Shown one piece after another: positions 39,370 through 51,120 of a stretch of 64,000 bases of DNA. This stretch comes from Chromobotia macracanthus (taxonomy: Eukaryota; Chordata; Actinopteri; Cypriniformes; Botiidae): positions 3,545,001 to 3,609,000 of the forward strand of contig JAZGTH010000015.1 of the NCBI GenBank assembly GCA_036877525.1, in the 5' to 3' direction. A program made the position numbers and the translations under genes. The notes below the pieces were generated by a model. The model was not told where the DNA came from and did not search any database. It saw nothing but the letters and a program-made list of their open reading frames with translations. Positions within the stretch are counted from its first letter, which is position 1. Each line of letters opens with the position of its first letter.

Positions 39370-41090
39370 TAAACATCTCACTGCAAATAACTCACTGCAT
39401 CACCTTTCAGCAGCAAATATTTCGAGAAAACTTCCGTCCCTAAATGACATGATTTTTATTTAGATCAATGGGTACATTAGAATAAGCTTAACCTCACCAT
39501 GAAGTGTGTTTTCTTGTCCCAAATCAATATAACAAATGTATTCATATTGGATCATATTGTTTATAAATTGTACTTGCTGAAACTACAAAATGATCCAGTA
39601 AACCATAATAAAAAAAATTATTTAATAATATACCACACAAGAATAGCAAACACAGAAATAGCGTATACAAGAATTAATAAGATGGCTGTATACAGGTCTA
39701 AGCAATTTAAGCAAAGGCAAGGCAACAATAGCTGTCCATAATTAATCCATTGACAACAGAAGTATTATGGAGTATTATGTTGGTGATCAGAGTCTGATAA
39801 AGTTCCATGAAACTTCAAGCAATAGTTTCTGTTGACAATAAAGTGTCAAACATTCCAGCAGTTATCATTTTCATCTGCAGATTCTTTTACAGAATTTTGA
39901 TTTAAAAGCAGGTCAGTCAACATTCTTTACATTTGTACACTTAAAAAACAACACGGTACATCATTACGAGCATCCTGACATGAAACTTCTTGTAAGTCTT
40001 GCTGGAGAACACATGCAATGTTCTGTATTAGTCTAACACCTGTTGTTCTTTACTTTCTTATGCTTTGGTATTTGACCTTAATGCATGTGAGATAAACAAA
40101 CACTGATGTCTTTGTTTATCTCAACAAAGATTTTCTGATGTCATAGAATAAAGTTCTATGAAATATTCTGGTTCAGCTGCATTTGAAAAAGACATTTAAA
40201 AGAAACGTCAGCATTTATTTTCAAAAAACTATCTTTCTGTTTTATGGCCTCTGTTCTGCTATTAATGTAGTTTTTATATAGTTATGTATAAAATGTGAAC
40301 TATTTGACACTATTAATATAGTTCAAATTGTTATTATTTTATGTTAAATAATAAAGTTAAAGTTAAATAGTTGTTTAATACCAATAAAACATATTGTCGT
40401 TTGTTTATTATTTATTGTTATTTTTCCTTAAAACACTAAGTACACAAACCACTACATTTGTTTTCTAAACAGCTGTTTACAATAGGTGGTGAAATTGTCA
40501 TAGTGTGTAATGACAAAGGGTTGATTTTGTGTTGTTTTTTTTTATTTAATGTGTCAATAATATGTCATTATTTTTGTCGTCAACATGTTTAATATTTTTA
40601 GTAACGTTTCCATAGTGAGAAATAAGTCGTTTTTCACAATTGTGAAAAGATGTGTTCAATGTTGATCTACATAATACCTTTTTAATGACTGTGGCCTTAA
40701 TTCTCTCAGTTACTCCTCCTAAGGTCTCTGTCACCCCAATTCTCCATTCTTCTGTCTCTAGTTATAATTAACTCCAGTTTTAACGTAAAAACCCTGATAA
40801 GCTAGTTCTGTCTTTGCAAAGTGTTTTTAATATCTTAAAGGGTGCATTGTGCTGCTTTTTCAAGTTATTTGTCAGGTGACAAATTTCACCAAGATTCTTA
40901 TAAAAGTTCTGACACATAATTGATTTTCAGCAGATTTTATTGATTAAAGAACAAAATTATCCAGAATATGCAGCTGTATATATTATCAGCCCTCACAAGA
41001 ACATCAGATGAGAACAAATTCAACTGTGAGACTGAGTTTCTTCAGTGATAGGAGGGGTTCTGTTTGTCAGACATTTTCACGACTTTCACG
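39370..41090. other. Non-coding stretch between kinase copy 1 and the zinc-ribbon gene
   Basis: No gene seen. The block 39800-40060 is recognisably related to 34680-35130 (shared words AACTTCAAGCA, CATTCCAGCAG, TTTAAAAGCAG, CATGACATGAAAC/CCTGACATGAAAC), a remnant of tandem duplication. Confidence 0.5.
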
Positions 41091-41095
41091 AAAAA

Positions 41096-41622
41096 TTAAT
41101 TAGTTGGATAAATGTTGATTTCTTCTTCGTGGACAGTTCTGCCGTCCTGTTGGACTTTGAAAGCATATGTTTGACTGCCGTTCTCTGTTCTGCGATAGTG
41201 AGTCATCACACCATTTTGTGGAAGGTTCAGGGACTTCTGGACGATGCTTCCTGTACTGTTCAGCTAAACGAAGAGCGATAAAACAGTTCGTTTCATGTTT
41301 ATTTAATTAACAATAAAAACAATTAATATTTTTAGCAATTATAAAGGAATATCTAAACAATATTCATACCAGTGCAACCTGATTGTTGCTACACCGACAG
41401 AAATGACTGCTCTGTCCATAGCTCCAACAATCATACCTTAAATTAAAAAAATTTGATATGTTTATAAAAGAAACATGAACGAAGCTGAGTATTAAATCCA
41501 ATATATCGTAATAGATTTAATTGTTTGTTTCAATTTAAATCGTGAATAGTAAATACTGACCCACATGTCCAACAAACTGTTCCCTTTGAATACATTTGCA
41601 TCCCACAGCGTCCGCAGCTCAT
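41096..41622 (-). CDS. Small zinc-ribbon-like protein, unrecognised
   Basis: Three minus-strand exons join in phase to 98 residues: 41622-41561, 41436-41370 and 41263-41096. Exon 1 encodes MSCGRCGMQMYSKGTVCWTC, a CxxC...CxxC zinc-ribbon signature. Exon 2 encodes a second Cys/Trp-rich unit (YDCWSYGQSSHFCRC). Exon 3 encodes a hydrophilic segment with THYRRTENG, AFKVQQDGRTVHEEE and the end INIYPTN. There is no signal peptide or membrane segment, so it is probably intracellular. A 5' non-coding exon likely ends at 41950, with a TATA box and ISRE core upstream. It sits between two kinase copies and has a decayed relative at 35214-35808. I do not recognise the family; splice structure and Cys pattern make a real gene likely. 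Confidence 0.65.
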
Positions 41623-41949
41623 CGTCAGAGATATTTATCTTGTTATGGGCAGAAGTATTTCAGAAGAATAATAACTTACGCATTTAAATACCTTTTGTAT
41701 CACAGTGTGTAAATAACCACGTTTGTTCTTAAACGAACTAAAATAATGTCTATAATAACAATGATCTTTAACATTGAAATGTTAATAAATATAAAGCTTA
41801 TTAAATATTTTTCACATTAAAAGAGAAACTCCTAAGGTTAAAAAAATGCTTATATTTGCCCGTATTATGTACAGTCCTTTGTTTCACATTCACAAAACAT
41901 TTCCATAATCTACAGCTGAACTACAGATTAAAACTGAAAATTGTCTTAC

Positions 41950-42100
41950 TGCTTCTTCTGTCTAGTCTTCAAGCTCCTCTTTAGCTCTGTGAAAGCGACT
42001 GGTTTGATCTGAGATTACAGACATCTATATAAGTCTGAAGAATCAATATCTCCACCCACCTGACAACAGTGATGTGTGAAGTCAAGAGTGAAACTGAAAA
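41950..42100 (-). promoter_or_regulatory. Promoter of the small zinc-ribbon gene: TATA box and ISRE core
   Basis: On the minus strand TATATA lies at 42031-42026, and a non-coding exon appears to run from about 42000 to the donor at 41950 (AGCA|GTAAGA). At 42090-42099 the + strand reads GAAACTGAAA, an exact GAAANNGAAA ISRE core, about 60 bp upstream of the TATA box. Spacing is typical of interferon-stimulated genes. Confidence 0.55.
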
Positions 42101-42842
42101 TAACATTTTACAGACATTCAGTACAAGACTTGAAAAAACACACAGCCTGAAATAGAGAAAGTGTAACAGGTACACCATCTCTCATGTCACCACATTAATA
42201 TCTATAAAATGTTGAGTGATTGTACCATCTCCTGTAACAGACATGCCACTGTATGATGGAGCAGCTGCACATGAAAAATATGAAGAATTGTTCATAACTC
42301 TTATGTTTCATCTTACTGGTTAAATGTGATGGATTGGGTGGTAGATGTAGATTCAGACTTTAGATTAGATTTCAGTAGAGTTCAGATTATTATGATGGCT
42401 AATGTTTTTATATTAAAAATGAATACCAAGATCATCAAGTTAAGATTCTCTTGTGTTAAAACGTAACAATATAGTATTTTGACAGATTTATTTTGCAAAA
42501 TAATAGGATTTTAAAAGCAAAGTAAAAATGTTTTTTGTTCTGTATAAATGACCTTTGATTTATAGCATTTTTTTTGCAGTAGCAATTACAGTTATCTGAC
42601 CATTTCTCTATTATTATAATTCATATATGTTAAAAGTAGCAGATCTCATGAAATTATACTGATATCTTATACCTTTGTTAACATGAAAATAAATAGTTAG
42701 TTTTACATTCATAGTCATATATATTTCGGATACTCACTAAACAGACAGAATGGTGCAATGGGTTGTAGCTTCTAAAAGTAGTCAGGTTTAGTTAGGCTTA
42801 GAACTCTATCATAAAAAGTATTTCTATGCATTTAATTTTGTT

Positions 42843-42940
42843 TCCGTAGCTCAGTGGTTGAGCGTTGCTTTAGCAGTGCAAAAGGCCATGGGTTCGGTTC
42901 TCAGGAAACACATGTACTGACCAATTATGTTTCAAGCCAA
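42843..42940 (+). repeat. tRNA-derived SINE head
   Basis: GTAGCTCAGTGGTTGAGC and GGGTTCGGTTCTCAGGAAAC are good A- and B-box sequences, but the stretch lacks a tRNA fold at the 3' side and continues as SINE-like sequence. The rest of 42100-43900 shows no gene. Confidence 0.6.
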
Positions 42941-43948
42941 GACATCTGCTCTGTTTAAAACAAACAGGTATCTTCTTTACAGACAGCTCTCATTCCTGAA
43001 CATATGAAAGAAACCAACATTAATGTTCACCTGATTTTAATGATTAAAGAAGCAAAACTTAGAATCACGTGATCAGCCCTCACAAGAGCATAAAATGAAA
43101 TTACACTATGGAAAACAAATGACAGAATTACAAAAAAAATACAAAAAAAGTACAGAAGGAGATAATGGGTTTAATCAGCTGATTTTGTCAGGGGTAGAAG
43201 GTTTTCCATTTATCATGACTACAGACAATCTGATGAAAATGTTCATCAACCCAATACAAACAATTACTTATGAGCTGATCCTTTAAATTGAATTAAAAAG
43301 ACGTTATGATCACTGTATTAACATACAACAATATAATAAAATTAATCACATGTGATGCTGTGTGGCACATTTCTTGCTAACAGCAAAAATGTGTCCCAAC
43401 CCTTGTAACAGCATTTCTTAACAATAAAATATGAAAAATGTAATTCTGAAAAAAGAACTGCAGATATTGTCTCAGTTTTGTTATTGTTGAAATATCAAGT
43501 TAAAGCTTTGCATTCCAGTGCTTGTTTATATCATTATAATTATATTAATAATAATAATAATAATACATATTTCAGCTTATAAACTTAAATTCAGTTGCTG
43601 CCTTACATTTTAAGTCAAATTGGCTGTACAAATCATTTCAGCTGATTTTTATTTAATTACATTAAACTGACTTAAAAAAATTGAGTTGACTTGTGTAAGT
43701 TATGAAAAAAGTTGAAATCGTTTCAATTATTTCGATTGCATTGATTACATCATTTTTTGCAGTAAATAGAATAAGTTCTAATGAACTTAAAAGAAAAAGG
43801 TTTATCGTTTTTAATGTTCATATTAGTGCTAAGCCAATCAGAGCATGACTTTTGAAGACCTGTCATGATATATTAGGGAACTTTATTTATCATGTTATTC
43901 TATCACTTCTTCTTATACTCTATGATTTTCCCATTCTTGGTGACGATT

Positions 43949-45645
43949 CTAATCTATTCTATATCTTTTTTTTTCACAATTATAGCGTTCCTGATGCAAT
44001 ATCCCGGATTCTGGAAGGAAACCAGCATATGACATCAGAGGCTGCTGATGGTTTAAATCCACAGGCGGACCTACATTTCTAAACTGTGTTATCTGTTGAG
44101 GTTTATCCTTCTGATGGTGCAACCTACGAAATAGGTTTTCTGACCCCTGTAAATGAGCAGGGTTTCTCAAAAACATTGTATTTGCCCCCATTTGATTTCT
44201 CTGTCTTACAGGTACGTCCTTTGGCCTGAAAGTCATTTGTGAAACTGAACGAGCTCTCCTGATGTCTGAGATGACTGCAGCCATAGAAGCTCTGAAATTT
44301 GGATTGGCCTCCACCATCCTGGACACTGGATTACAGTATGGCTGGTCTTTTAGAGTCTCCCAAATTTCGCTGGCATACACATATTGGGTTGGTAACCTTT
44401 TAAACACACAGAGTTCAGCAATGATTTTCCCCATGGCCCAAACATCTGATCGCTTGTCACGAACTCCATTCCTCTGCAGGATCTCTGGAGCAGAATAAGC
44501 TTCATTGCCCATGTTTGCTGCAGAGCTGAGCCCATTACTGAAGAACTTGGCCAGCCCCAAGTCAATGATCACAGCACGATGGGTTCGATGCTCGACCTAC
44601 ATTGGGGTGAGAGAAGCAGGGCATGTTTTTTTACTTCATGATGACACTGTTAAAGATCTTTGAGGGATCCTCAATGTCTTTATAATGCAGAGGTTCACAT
44701 TAAAGATGATCTGATCTATGAAATCCATAATAATTATATTACTCTGCATGCTTATTTTATGTAAATATTGTCTGTAATTTTTTTTGTCCATTTGTTTCTA
44801 ATTTTCTTTTCTTTTTAGGAATTCTAGAGAGTTCTGTTAAGTCTCTTAAGGTATGACAAAGCAACGTATGAGGAATAAATATATTTTTGTGTCTGGCTCA
44901 CCATGATGTTATCAGGTTTGAGGTCTTGGTGGACGATGTTTTTACTGTGCAGATAAAGCAAACCTTCACACATACCAGTGATGATTGTGGCTTTCACTGC
45001 CGGAGTCAGCTGAAGATACACAAACAGTTATTATGATTTGTTGTATTTGATCTATTTTATTAAAAAAACAGACAGAAACATTTGAGTTAAGAATGCTGCA
45101 TTTGTGTTAGCAAAAAGAACGAAGAAGTCATGAACGCCCTTTTTGTTTTAGTTCGTATTTTTCTTATCAGTAAACAGCAACTTCAAATTTTATCTGTTGC
45201 TCAAACAAAGCCATTGTGTGACTCCAGAAGATGTGGAATATACGTTACTCCCTATGGATGTGTCAGACACAGTTACCTGTATTTTGAAATTATGTGTTTT
45301 AAAGATGGTTGTCTCAAGATCTTCTCCAAAGATGAATTCCAATGGAATGTTCCACTTTGAGTCTTTGATCCAGGGATCACCAAGAAGTTTCACACATTAG
45401 GATGCCGAGTATTACTGGTGATTAAATATTGGTTGTCATAGTTACACATTAAGTTTAGTTAAAGTAATAAGAATAAATGTTAGATCAACATATACACACT
45501 AATATACGCGGCATTCTCTTTCCAGATTTTCTTTGCTGATGTGGCTTTCAGGGACTCTCTTCACAGCAGCCCATGTATCTCCTATTACCTCCATATAGAT
45601 TTTGCCGAAGGCGCCCTCAGCCAGTGTTCGTGTAGAGTACTCCAT
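43949..45645 (-). pseudogene. Kinase family copy 2, disrupted by a one-base deletion
   Basis: Exons as in copies 1 and 4: 45645-45500, 45414-45277, 45009-44902 and 44596-43949. Exon 2 is 138 nt where both intact copies have 139: CCTAATGTGGTGAA has become CCTAATGTGTGAA, which creates an in-frame TGA directly after HPNV. Motifs before and after are preserved (AEGAFGKIY, AAVKRVP, HQDLKPDN, DLGLAKFF). The tail also diverges: it stops after KKRYRID, and a KIIEY-like remnant follows in another frame at about 43915-43945. Either a recent pseudogene or an assembly error at 45388-45393; the degraded tail favours a pseudogene. Confidence 0.7.
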
Positions 45646-45942
45646 CTTGTAGTTCTCTTAGTAGAAGATAAATCTGGGACCTTCACAACAAGCAAACATT
45701 GAAATGTGACTTATAACTTTAAAAATGATGCATATAGACTAATACCTTTTCTGAACTCAGTATTAGCTGCAAATTAAATCATGTTTATTCCATATGTTAT
45801 GATTTGATTAACATGACATATGTCACAAGAAATTAATGTAGGCAGAAACAGTTTCACTAGGTTCTATCTATAAAGCAAAATAAACTACAGTATTATTTAT
45901 ATCAACATTATAAAACAATTTTTCAATAATTTTTCTTTTTAC

Positions 45943-46150
45943 CTTTATTAGCAGGATTCTTGACCGATGACTCTGAATGTAACAAAATACAGAACAGTTT
46001 CACAATTTATACGTCTTGCTTTTTGTGAACACACCCCTGTTGGCAGATGAATCTCTGCCAACAAAATTCCACATAAACTTCCATTTATTTCCACAAAATT
46101 CCACATAAACTTCCATTTATTTCCACAAAATTCCACATAAACTTCCACAG
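45943..46150 (-). promoter_or_regulatory. Kinase copy 2 promoter: TATA box and upstream tandem repeat
   Basis: The minus strand has TATAAA at 46011-46006 and a non-coding exon ending AATAAAG|GT at 45943. Immediately upstream, 46063-46150 holds 2.7 copies of a 32 bp repeat (TTCCACATAAACTTCCATTT ...). No ISRE core is visible here, unlike copy 1. Confidence 0.45.
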
Positions 46151-46154
46151 TACT

Positions 46155-46390
46155 GTAGCTGGAATGTCATTCGTAACATTCTTCATATCCAGAACTCATT
46201 GCATCCTTGTAATTGCAAGAAATAAGCCCCAACAAGCCCTGGTTTCTAGTAAATGTAAAATAGATAAGGGGCATAGAGAGCGGGAACTGATGTCTTTCCC
46301 ACATACATCACAGGACGTTTCTTGCATAACTTGTATTATCACAAAGTATATTTTTATCTTTAATAACAATGTTTTGGTCAATTAACCTTT
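46155..46390 (-). pseudogene. Degraded module related to the kinase last exon
   Basis: Shares CATAGAGAGCGGGAACTGATG with 47310-47335 and, more loosely, 48735-48750 and the tail-coding region of copy 4 (about 52320-52380). No reading frame survives. Confidence 0.35.
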
Positions 46391-47124
46391 GATTACCAAA
46401 CACGGTAATGTTTGTGTTGAATTGTGTTTAATAAAAATAAACACAAATCAATTATTGAGAAACTACATAACAGTTCAGTGTTCAAAAGTTTCTACTTACC
46501 ATACCCTGATTCACAAGAGTAAGTTTATAATAATGATTTAGACTTTGAGCTGTCAGGTCTATTTGACTTCAACATACGTAAAGTAACCTATGTTTCAAAC
46601 AGAGACGGCGGCAGATTTTGGATTGCAGCTTTAAATTATTTGAATGAGTTAATGTAAAAACATGTTACCACGACTTATTGATCACATTTTTATAGTGAGG
46701 AGAACCGAATGCTCAAACTTAAATTAAAATAAACTTAATTCTGGTAAAGATCTACTAAAATATTTGGAGTTACTATAACATTTTCTGTGAACCATTTGTC
46801 CAATTTACTTGATTTTAAAATGAATTTAACACAATTTTTTTGATTGTTTACAACTTGATTTCATCAACCAACTTAATTCATTGAGTTGGGACTACAGCTG
46901 CATTGCTTAAACTTTGCTGAAACATTTGGTGATTACATGTTGAATATAAATGTTATTTTAGTGTTTTTCACTAAAGAGAACAGGCATGAGAACTACAAAA
47001 TTCTCTTTAAACTTGGAAATTTCCAATGACCAAACAAGGAAATTTTGTATCATTTTTCTAAGCAAATCAGAGCATGGTTTTTGAAGATCTGTCAAATGAC
47101 AGAAGATATATCAGGAATCACTAT

Positions 47125-47440
47125 TTATGATTTTCTCATATGTAAAGATTTTCCCTCTGTGTGATGGTGTCTTTGTATTCTACAGCGGTATTCTGTCCAA
47201 TGTAATTGGGATGTCATATATAACATTCTTCAAATCTTAAACTCATTGCATTTCTGATAAAGCAATGAGTCCAAACAAGCCATAATTTCCAGTGAATGTA
47301 GAATAGCTAAGGGGCATAGAGAGTGGGAACTGATACCTGCTCTCTGTTGAAGTGAATTCCTGCCGATAAATGATCACATGACGTTTATTGCATAACTTGC
47401 ATTATCACAATTTTAATAGCAACATTTCGGTCAATCAACC
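47125..47440 (-). pseudogene. Fossil of the kinase last exon
   Basis: 47140-47200 resembles the C-terminal coding end of copy 4 (CTCCCTTTGTGACGATCTCT against TTCCCTCTGTGTGATGGTGT). 47340-47385 reads TCCTGCCGATAAATGATCAC, almost identical to TCCTGCCGATAAACGATCAC in copy 4. Order and orientation match an exon 4 remnant with an inserted stretch. Confidence 0.5.
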
Positions 47441-48624
47441 TGCTTTAGGGGTGCAACATACCAACAAAAATGCAGGCAAGTTTAAAACACTTTATTAAAG
47501 TGTTAAAACTGCTGTTCACAATAAACACCACACTTGCCATGTAACATATAGTTACTATAACATTTCTTCCTTTAAGTTATTTAAACTTTTGAGTTTTGAA
47601 TAACTTTGTCCCATTTTAATTAAAGTTAATTTACCATGATTTCTTTCTGATGTCTCTTCTGACATCATATTTTGAGTTGTGTAAGTCATCACGACATATT
47701 TCAATTTAGAGCACTGGTCTGTTTACGTAGACGTGACGTATGGATTATGTAATGCGCTCAAAATATGAGTATTTTTCTGTCACAAACGTATCGTTTCACC
47801 GCCGAAGACATTTATTAACCCATTGGAGTCATTTTGATTACTTTAAAGATGATTGCATGTGTTTTGAACCCTGGTCAATGTCATTAAAAGGCTGAAAAGA
47901 ACCAGGATATTATTTAATATAAATATAAAGAAAGACATAAACATGGCATGAGAAGTCATTTATGAGGTCATTTTCATTTTTGGGTGAACTATCAATTTAA
48001 GATCTGTTTACTTAATGGTATAGGAAAGAAAAATGAACTTAAAATGAAATTGAGTTAACACCTTAACACATTAACTTTTATTTCACTCTGAATCAAAAAT
48101 AGATCAAATTACTAAAAGTTTTATGTTATGTGCTATCAAAAGTATCAGTTATACTTAATATTTCACCATGAACATGCATGAGTAATACAAATATAAAATC
48201 TGATTGTTCTACCTGGAAACTTTTTAACATTAATTTTTAATAACTTACAAAACAATTATGTAACTGATTACCTCATTTTTTGGAGTTCAGTCAACTCCTT
48301 CAGTTTACAGTGTATTAAGCTTTAGTAGCTGTAGCTTTTACATATGAAGGAAAAAGACAGAAAAAAAATTATGAAATATATATTTCTGTCATAAGATATA
48401 TGTAGTACTAATAAGAGATACTAAGATGAATCGGTTAATATACAAATATAACTGAACTGATGATAAATGAAGATGATAAATACATACATTTAAACCATAT
48501 CAACAAATAGGCTCATGCACCAAAAGATGAAAATGTGTATTAAGAATGCTTATTCATTTGTATTCAATTGTATTTGTATACCTCTTTGTATTAAGCTCAG
48601 TTGTATTCTGTAAAAGGAAACTGG

Positions 48625-48815
48625 AATTTTTTTTGTAACATTCTTCATCCAAAACCCATTGCGACTTTATAAAGCAGTAAGTCCAAACAAGCTGTAATTT
48701 ACAGTGAATGTAGAAGAGCTACAGGGCATTCCCAAGAGTGGGAACTGATGGCTTTCCCATTTCTGTTGAAGAGCATCTTGTTTATTACAGGAAGCTTCTT
48801 GCATAAATTATTACA
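48625..48815 (-). pseudogene. Fossil module of the kinase tail
   Basis: GTGGGAACTGATGGCTTTCC and TTTCTGTTGAAGAGCATC repeat the pattern of the modules at 46.3 and 47.3 kb. The frame is lost. Confidence 0.35.
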
Positions 48816-49077
48816 AAGAATTTTTATTTTTAATAGAAACAACCGGATTACAACACGCACAGAAAATACAAGCACATTAAAAAACTCAAAGAAACAATTC
48901 TGCAGGACAAACATATCAAAAACATACAACATTTGTTACAAACATGCTGCAACCATGTAGCATATAGCAAACACCCGAAATATCCAGGCTTATTTTATAC
49001 CAACAAATTAAAAATATAACTGTAATATTATATAAAATAGAAGTTAAACTCGCTGTAAGAGCAATGCGCGATCTCCT

Positions 49078-49090
49078 CCTCTAGGTGGCG
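49078..49090 (+). promoter_or_regulatory. CTCF-like motif
   Basis: CCTCTAGGTGGCG, one mismatch from the CTCF core CCASYAGRKGGCR. Confidence 0.35.
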
Positions 49091-49346
49091 TCTCAACACT
49101 CTGAATTAGCACTATAGCGGTTCCAGAATGACAATAAATACATGAAATGCATATATTTATTTACACAATAAATAAATGACATTAGACACAATCTATACTT
49201 GTTGTTCAGAGGTCAGCAATGCTTGTCTGGTGAGGGATTCATACTAACATTTTGCAAGGGACCAAGAACTCTCTGAAGTTTTTTTGCACATAAAAAATAA
49301 TTTTGTGGTTAATATTAGTACTAAGCAAATAAGATTTTAGGATACT

Positions 49347-49670
49347 TTATTTATTACTCAGTTTTGTTGCCTCATATTTAAGGAGTTTCCCTCGCTCTGT
49401 AACTATCACTTGATGTTGTTTAGCTTTATTCTGTGCATTAAAGCGATGCTCAGTTCCTCTTCCTGTTTCTGGAAGGGGGCAAGGAAATGACGTCAGCGGC
49501 TGGACTAAATCCACAGGTGGACCTACATTGTTGAAATGTGAGATCTGTTGAGATGTATCCTTCTGATGGTGCAACCCTGAAGATGGTTGTTTTGACTAGC
49601 AGGTTCCTTCAAACTGACTACATTTCCCCTTGTTTAATTTCCCTGTATTTTGGGTTGACGGTTGTTACTT
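49347..49670 (-). pseudogene. Kinase last-exon fragment (copy 3 remnant)
   Basis: A minus-strand frame (49574-49347) encodes QQISHFNNVGPPVDLVQPLT, then SFPCPLPETG and KLLKYEATKLSNK. This is the C-terminal tail of the cluster kinases, closest to copy 2 (QQITQFRNVGPPVDL). Similarity fades near 49665. None of the catalytic exons are present, so this is a truncated duplicate. Confidence 0.65.
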
Positions 49671-49689
49671 ATCTTTATTTGATTCTGTT

Positions 49690-49785
49690 TTCTGTATTGT
49701 TGTGTCTGTTTTTCCGAGCTCTGTAAGCAATAACAAATTCCTTGTGCGCATGCTTGGCAATTAAATCTCATTCTATTATATCCTT
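49690..49785 (+). mobile_element. Possible LINE 3' end
   Basis: AACAAATTCCTTGTGCGCAT followed by GGCAATTAAATCTCATTCTA resembles the 3' tails of CR1/L2-type non-LTR elements (…TGGCAATAAAnnTGATTCTG). No coding part is present. Confidence 0.35.
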
Positions 49786-50689
49786 TAGCTCTTTTAGGGC
49801 TATTGGCAGATGCCAGTGGAATCTCTGCTCACACAAGTCCACATGAACTTCCACGGAATTGCAGTCGGAATGTCAATCATAACATTCTTCAAATTCTAAA
49901 CTTGTCTGATGCTTTGAGTACAATCGTTGTATCTGCAGATGTTCCCTCACAGAAAGTAAAAGAGAAACACATTCTGTGACTATTGGAGCATTTTTAGCTT
50001 GACAAAATGACATTTGTTATGTTTATTTGTTATATACTTTAAAAAACAGATTACCTGGAGGTTAATGACAAAGACAAAAGCTTTGTGTGTTACCATAAAG
50101 TCTGTAAAGGCACACTGTGGCCAACAGGATTACCATTGTACTGCTTACAATCCAAATAAAGAGGTGACATCAGCTAAGGAGACTAACAAGCAACTAATAA
50201 AAGGCAAAAGGAAACACAAGATACCAAAACACAAGGAAACTAAACCAGTCTCACAGTTAGACAGCTTAATAGTTTAAATCCTGACTGGTGTAACTTATAA
50301 GTAAGCAAATTTGTAACAAATTTGCAGATTTTTAATACGTTACAGCAACTCAAGACCAGTCAAGATTACAAAAAGTTGAAATGACTTGTGCAGCCACATT
50401 GATTAAACTTAAAAATTTAAGACAGCAAAGTTGTTTTGTGTACTATAGTGTACTATAATAATTAATAAGTACAAATTGTAATTTACAAATATAGTATGCA
50501 TTAACAAAACATTGTACCGTATTATGTACTTTTATAAATTAAAATTGAGGAAAAACATGATCACAAACATCTTTATTACGTTCACAAATAGAGTAACACA
50601 GCTACAGATATAGTATAGAGATTAGCTACATAACACTGTCATGGGGAAAAATTGTATTTTTAAGATTTTTTTATGTTATTTTTGTTTTT

Positions 50690-50765
50690 ATGTTTATTAT
50701 TCTACTTTCCTTTGGGACGATCTTTTTGTATTCAACAGCTCCATTCTCCTCATGTGATATATGAT
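50690..50765 (-). pseudogene. Fossil of the kinase C-terminal end
   Basis: TTCCTTTGGGACGATCTTTT then TGTATTCAACAGCTCCATTC mirrors CTCCCTTTGTGACGATCTCT and TATATTCAATAGCTCCTTTA of copy 4. Only this terminal piece remains, next to a partial CCAGCTAACA-family MITE (50760-50873). Confidence 0.5.
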
Positions 50766-51120
50766 AACATGTTATAAAAAGTCTACTAACAGCACTGCAA
50801 GAACATTTTGATAACTTTGAGAGAATGTTTAGAGAACATTAGTCAATGTTCTGAGTTCACTGTTAGCTGAGTAGTTCGTCTTTCTTTGGTTCTGATAAGC
50901 AGTGATGTGGTTGAGCAGGTGTGTCTCTCTTCATGTGCTCTGACACACGTAACCTTTTATTGTGGTCTACTGTAGTATCACTTTTTATTCTATTCGGACA
51001 GTTTCTGTGAAGATTGTTCCTCATGAAGTACTCAAGATCGATCCGTTCATCCAAACACGTAAGAGAGATTTATTCCTTCATTGAGAGGAATTGTTTTTGA
51101 TTATATTTGAGACAATATTT

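Noticed and set aside
42843..42915. A tRNA gene
   Set aside because: A- and B-box words are present but the cloverleaf does not close and SINE-like sequence follows; treated as a SINE.
45948..46148. Repetitive minus-strand peptide (WKFMWNF-like repeats)
   Set aside because: It is only the translation of the 32 bp tandem repeat.
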